Assembly: GCA_022865555.1 (NCBI GenBank)
Contig: JALHTD010000153.1
Location: 1-19,017 of the forward strand
Direction: 5' to 3'
Origin: Thermoanaerobaculaceae bacterium
GTDB taxonomy: Bacteria > Acidobacteriota > Thermoanaerobaculia > Thermoanaerobaculales > Thermoanaerobaculaceae
DNA: 19,017 bases
Part shown: positions 16,080 to 19,017 of the stretch, piece after piece
Layout of the letters: every line of letters starts with the position of its first letter
How positions within the stretch are numbered: the stretch's first letter is position 1
The notes under the pieces: model-generated
The model's input: the letters and a program-made list of their open reading frames with translations, nothing else
What the model was told of the DNA's origin: nothing
Databases searched by the model: none
Made by a program: the position numbers and the translations under genes

Positions 16080-16958
16080 ATGGCACTGCACGGTTCTCTG
16101 GCCGACATCTCGCTGCCCGACGTGATCCAACTGGTAAGCGTTTCGGGCAAAACGGGTGTGTTCACCCTCTCCAGTGAGGGTGTCGATGGGAAGATCTTCC
16201 TCAAGGACGGACAGATCATCGACGCGACTGCCGGCAAGCTCTCCGGAGAGCTTGCCTTCTACGAGATGGCCACGTGGCGGAAGGGTCAGTTCATCTTCAC
16301 GGCCAACATCGAGCCCGAGCGCGTCACGGTAACCAAGTCGAACACGAACCTCATGATGGAGGCGGCCCGCCGGTTCGACGAGTTTCGCGTGCTGCAGCGC
16401 AAGATCCCCTCCATGGATGTGATCCCGTACTTCCTGCCGCGGGATCCCGCGCAGGACCAGATCACGCTTTCGCCGCAGGAGTGGGCGGTGGTGACGAAGG
16501 TCAATGGGCTGCTTTCGATCAAGCAGCTGGAAGAGGCTACCGGCCTGCCGGCTTTCGACGTCTGCAAGGTGCTTTACGGCCTCGTCACCTCCGGCTTGAT
16601 CTCGATGCGGGCGGTGGAGGATGAGAAGGCGATTCCAGACCTGGGTCCTCCGCTGGGTCCCTCACCGCAGCCCGCGGAGCAGAAGCCCGCCCAGAGCCAG
16701 CCGCCTGGGCTTTCGCTGCGCTCGCTGTTCGCGCTGGCCGACAACGTCCGCAAGGTGGCCGATGACTGCGTCGGGCTGTCGGGCTCCATCGCGGTCGAGA
16801 AGCAGTACCGCATCGCCCGCGCCGAAATCGAGGCGGGCAAGGGCCTCACGGCCGTGCAGTCACTCGTGGACCGCCTCGCCCGTGCGATCTCTCTGCTGGA
16901 GGGCGGCGACAGAGCCGGTGAGTTCCTCCGCAAGGTGCACCCCCTCCTCCAACCTTGA
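16080..16958 (+). CDS. PATAN/DUF4388-domain protein
   Basis: The 292-residue soluble protein opens with a PATAN (DUF4388) domain (about 3-98): LHGSLADISLPDVIQLVSVSGKTGVFTLSS, GKIFLKDGQIIDATAGKLSGELAFYEM, and WRKGQFIF. Residues 120-180 resemble a winged-helix module seen after such domains (LSPQEWAVVTKVNG, LLSIKQLEEATGLPAFDVCKVLYGLVTSGLI). A Pro/Gln-rich linker (about 187-211) and a helical C-terminus (AEIEAGKGLTAVQSLVDRLARAISLL) follow. PATAN proteins occur as stand-alone regulators or with receiver domains, often in gliding and phosphorelay systems. The exact partner is unknown here; the degenerate receiver-kinase encoded nearby is one candidate. No strong Shine-Dalgarno precedes ATG 16080. 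It ends at a palindromic element before the convergent ftsX. Confidence 0.85.
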   Translation: MALHGSLADISLPDVIQLVSVSGKTGVFTLSSEGVDGKIFLKDGQIIDATAGKLSGELAFYEMATWRKGQFIFTANIEPERVTVTKSNTNLMMEAARRFDEFRVLQRKIPSMDVIPYFLPRDPAQDQITLSPQEWAVVTKVNGLLSIKQLEEATGLPAFDVCKVLYGLVTSGLISMRAVEDEKAIPDLGPPLGPSPQPAEQKPAQSQPPGLSLRSLFALADNVRKVADDCVGLSGSIAVEKQYRIARAEIEAGKGLTAVQSLVDRLARAISLLEGGDRAGEFLRKVHPLLQP

Positions 16959-16964
16959 CAAGGT

Positions 16965-17112
16965 AGGCTTGAAGGCATGGAGGCCGAAAGCCACGCCGAT
17001 CAGAGAGTCAACAGGACGGCGCATTTCAGCCTGGCTCTCGGTCTTTTCCACCTTTCTCTGCTCCGGGCCTCCACGCCTAGGGGGGACGGTGGGCAGGCAC
17101 GCCTTCAGGCCT
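16965..17112. repeat. 148-bp imperfect palindrome between convergent genes
   Basis: The gap between the PATAN gene and ftsX holds nested inverted repeats. The outer arms AGGCTTGAAGGCATG (16965-16979) and CACGCCTTCAGGCCT (17098-17112) pair at 13 of 15 positions. GGCATGGAGGCC (16974-16985) pairs with GGCCTCCACGCC (17066-17077) at 11 of 12, and CAGAGA (17001-17006) with TCTCTG (17055-17060). It may serve as a bidirectional terminator, or it may be a dispersed palindromic repeat of this genome. No gene is seen here. Confidence 0.6.
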
Positions 17113-17122
17113 GGGTGTGGGG

Positions 17123-17956
17123 TTAAGGTTCTCGCGGGAGGGAGGCGAGACCGAGCGCCGCCCCGACGGCCGCGGTCAATCCACCGGCCGGGGGCAGCGC
17201 CCCGAGCACCCAGTTCTCGATCGCGAGCGTCGGCAGCGTCGGTCGCAGGACGAGTTCCAGCGCCAGGAGCAGGCCGGCCCCCAACACACCGCCGGCCGCC
17301 CCGAGCAGCGAGCCGCACACGAGGTACGGCCTGCGGATGTCGCGCTCGTGAGCGCCGATGAGCCTCATGATTGCGATCTCGTCGGCATGGTTCAGGACCA
17401 GGAGGCGCACCACCAGAAGCACGACCGCGCAGCACCCGATGAGCAACGTGAGCGCCAGCACGAAGCCCGCGAAGAAGAACCGAGAGACCGCCTGCTCCAG
17501 GCGGGCCTGCCAGCCGCGCGAGCTCTCGACCAGCGTGACCTCCGGACGCGACCGCAGGAAGGAAGCGACCGCTTCCTCCTGGTCCGGCGCCACCTCGACC
17601 TGGACGATCGACGGGAAGCTGCGCTCGTCGAGCGTGAGGAGAAGCGTGGAGAGCTCCGGGAACCAGCTGGCCAACTCCTCCTGAACCTTGCGGGGCGTCA
17701 GGGAAACGGAGGCGAGGGTCGGGAAGCGGCCCTGGAACGCCTCGCTGAGCGTCGCCGCCTCGGCCTGCCCGCGTGCCACGGCCACCACGGTGGTCTGACG
17801 GCCGCGCGCCAGCAGCTCTGCTTGCACCCACTGGCGCACACTCCAGAGGACGCCTCCCCAGGCGCTCGCCACCATCACAAGCACGATCGCCACCAGGCCC
17901 GCTGGGCCGGATTCGCGCAGCTGACGCTTCACCTCGCGCCAGGAGTGGCGGTTCAC
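17123..17956 (-). CDS. ftsX: Cell-division protein FtsX
   Basis: The 277-residue protein has FtsX topology: a short cytoplasmic N-terminus, one helix (20-40), a periplasmic domain (about 41-160), then three helices (about 161-187, 212-236 and 250-273). The conserved cytoplasmic loop HADEIAIMRLIGAHERDIRRPYLVCG (190-215) is diagnostic. FtsX with FtsE forms a type VII ABC complex that activates murein hydrolases at the septum through its periplasmic domain. GTG 17956 shares GTGA with the ftsE stop, so the two are translated together. The periplasmic domain is divergent, as is usual, so the hydrolase or adaptor it contacts cannot be named. Confidence 0.93.
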   Translation of the reverse strand: MNRHSWREVKRQLRESGPAGLVAIVLVMVASAWGGVLWSVRQWVQAELLARGRQTTVVAVARGQAEAATLSEAFQGRFPTLASVSLTPRKVQEELASWFPELSTLLLTLDERSFPSIVQVEVAPDQEEAVASFLRSRPEVTLVESSRGWQARLEQAVSRFFFAGFVLALTLLIGCCAVVLLVVRLLVLNHADEIAIMRLIGAHERDIRRPYLVCGSLLGAAGGVLGAGLLLALELVLRPTLPTLAIENWVLGALPPAGGLTAAVGAALGLASLPREP

Positions 17957-18624
17957 GGCACCGACCCCCAGCCGTCCTTCACGACGCTGCCGCGGTCGAG
18001 GAACAGCGTGCGCGCGGGGTGGGCCTCGATCAGGCCGCGGTCGTGGGTCGCCACCACCACCGTGGTTCCCTGGTAGTTGATCGTCTTGAACAGCTCGAGC
18101 AGTTCGTGCGAGCGCTCCGGGTCCAGGTTGCCTGTCGGCTCGTCGGCGAGGATGAGGTCGGGCTGAAGCACGAGAGCCCGCGCGATCGCGACGCGCTGCT
18201 GCTCCCCGCCCGAGAGCTCGTCGGGGAAAGCGCTCATGCGGTGCTGCAGCCCCATCTGTTTCAGCACCAGGTAGGCGCGCCGCTGCTGATCCTTCTCGGG
18301 CAGGTTCAGCAGGGACAGCACGAACGTGACGTTCTCCGCCACCGTGCGGCGGCGCAGCAACTTGAAGTCCTGGAAGATCACGCCCAGACGGCGCCGGAAA
18401 TCTGCGACGTCCCGCCGGCGCATCTTCGGGAGGTCAGAGCCGTTGACCACGATGTGTCCGGAGTCGGGCAGCTCCGCCCGGTAGAGCAGGCGCAGGAACG
18501 TGCTCTTCCCGGCGCCCGAGGGACCCGAGAGGTACAGGAACTCGCCCCTCTCCACCTTGGCGTTGACACCCCGCAAGGCCGGGCGGCTGTTGTAGCTCTT
18601 GGTGATGCCTTCGAGGTGGATCAT
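17953..18624 (-). CDS. ftsE: Cell-division ATP-binding protein FtsE
   Basis: The 223-residue ATPase has Walker A GPSGAGKST (34-42), the FtsE-type VIFQDFKLLRRRTVAENV (Q-loop), signature LSGGEQQR, Walker B LILADEPTGNLD and switch ATHD. MIHLEGITKSY is the classical FtsE N-terminus, which fixes ATG 18624. The bases before this start are a C-rich run on the coding strand and give no Shine-Dalgarno, which is unusual for the window. It pairs with FtsX and couples ATP hydrolysis to peptidoglycan hydrolase activation. The 162 bp up to the divergent gene at 18787 hold no feature I could support beyond weak TACACT-like and TGTAGC-like boxes. Confidence 0.96.
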   Translation of the reverse strand: MIHLEGITKSYNSRPALRGVNAKVERGEFLYLSGPSGAGKSTFLRLLYRAELPDSGHIVVNGSDLPKMRRRDVADFRRRLGVIFQDFKLLRRRTVAENVTFVLSLLNLPEKDQQRRAYLVLKQMGLQHRMSAFPDELSGGEQQRVAIARALVLQPDLILADEPTGNLDPERSHELLELFKTINYQGTTVVVATHDRGLIEAHPARTLFLDRGSVVKDGWGSVP

Positions 18625-18786
18625 GCGGGGGGGAATGGGTGGGTGGTGGCTCCGTGCGTGGTGCCCGACGCCAAGGAGCGCATGTGCCGATTCTGGCTCG
18701 CGGTCCTCATGCGTGCGTGGACCTCGAACCGCTTCGTTGGTCTGAGCTCCACCGAGGCCTCCGACAAGTGAGTGTAGCATGGCGTC

Positions 18787-19017
18787 ATGGCCGAAACCGC
18801 CGGTGGGAGCGGTGTGATCGAGGTTGCACTCGGCGACTCCCTCGCGCTCTTCGGCGACGCGAGGGACACTCCGCGGGGTCTCGACTCCCGGACGCTCGCG
18901 ACGGCCGCGGGCGAGGTGGTCGGGCGGCTCACCGGTCGCCTGGTCCCCGTGCTGTACGCGCGCCAGGAGCACACGCGTCTCGCGTTCAGCTTCAGCACCG
19001 CCAAGCCACTTCCGGCC
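18787..19017 (+). CDS. N-terminal part of a possible laccase-domain (YfiH-like) protein, cut by the window edge
   Basis: An open frame begins at ATG 18787 and runs to the last base, giving 77 residues. It has normal coding composition for this genome and no in-frame stop. The segment RLTGRLVPVLYARQEHTRLAFSFS resembles the rQvHg-type metal-binding stretch of YfiH/laccase-domain (multicopper oxidase-like, purine nucleoside phosphorylase) proteins, preceded by an Ala-rich helix as in that family. The early GDSLALFGDARDTPRG would fill the place of the usual FTTRxGG strand but does not match it well. YfiH genes often lie near division genes, which weakly supports the call. No Shine-Dalgarno is evident. 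Treat the family as tentative. Confidence 0.45.
   Translation, partial: MAETAGGSGVIEVALGDSLALFGDARDTPRGLDSRTLATAAGEVVGRLTGRLVPVLYARQEHTRLAFSFSTAKPLPA

Noticed and set aside
16860..17831. 323-codon minus-strand frame across the PATAN-ftsX gap
   Set aside because: It overlaps ftsX and the PATAN gene out of frame; the middle is the palindromic repeat.

Overview
The window is about 19 kb of GC-rich DNA, packed with genes and with little intergenic space, from a diderm (Gram-negative type) bacterium. The evidence for two membranes is a TonB C-terminal domain, a lipoprotein-type binding protein and FtsEX. A PATAN (DUF4388) protein, a membrane-anchored Ser/Thr kinase with a Pro/Ala-rich linker, and several palindromic repeats would suit an Acidobacteriota- or Myxococcota-like genome. 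That placement is inference; no rRNA or other taxonomic marker is present.

Left part (1-2035): the 3' end of a helical-repeat (TPR-like) gene overlaps an RDD-type membrane protein gene. A small DUF4177-like gene on the minus strand is divergent from a dolichyl-phosphate-glucosyltransferase-like GT2 gene.

Minus-strand housekeeping cluster (2122-8539): accD-folC-dgt-rpiB-(31-codon ORF)-glyA-aldo/keto reductase. The first four genes overlap or nearly touch, so they are probably one transcript linking malonyl-CoA synthesis, folate polyglutamylation, dNTP control, pentose phosphate and one-carbon metabolism. folC carries an in-frame palindromic insertion. The 318 bp upstream of accD hold a 189-bp near-palindrome that looks like a mobile or MITE-like element.

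Signalling and uptake cluster (8858-14575, minus strand): a 942-codon gene encodes an unusual fusion of degenerate receiver domain, Ser/Thr kinase, transmembrane helix and TonB C-terminal domain. It has a good sigma70-like promoter. It is followed by a 74-aa coiled-coil protein and then by a BtuF/BtuC/BtuD-type importer for vitamin B12, siderophore or haem. The gene order suggests a kinase and TonB-like protein tied to TonB-dependent nutrient uptake. This is the most unusual system in the window.

Right part (14728-19017): yebC-ruvC, where ruvC probably starts at CTG, then a PATAN-domain regulator. A palindromic intergenic element separates it from the convergent ftsE-ftsX pair. A divergent gene, possibly laccase-domain (YfiH-like), runs off the right edge. 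No tRNA, rRNA, CRISPR array or transposase gene was seen.
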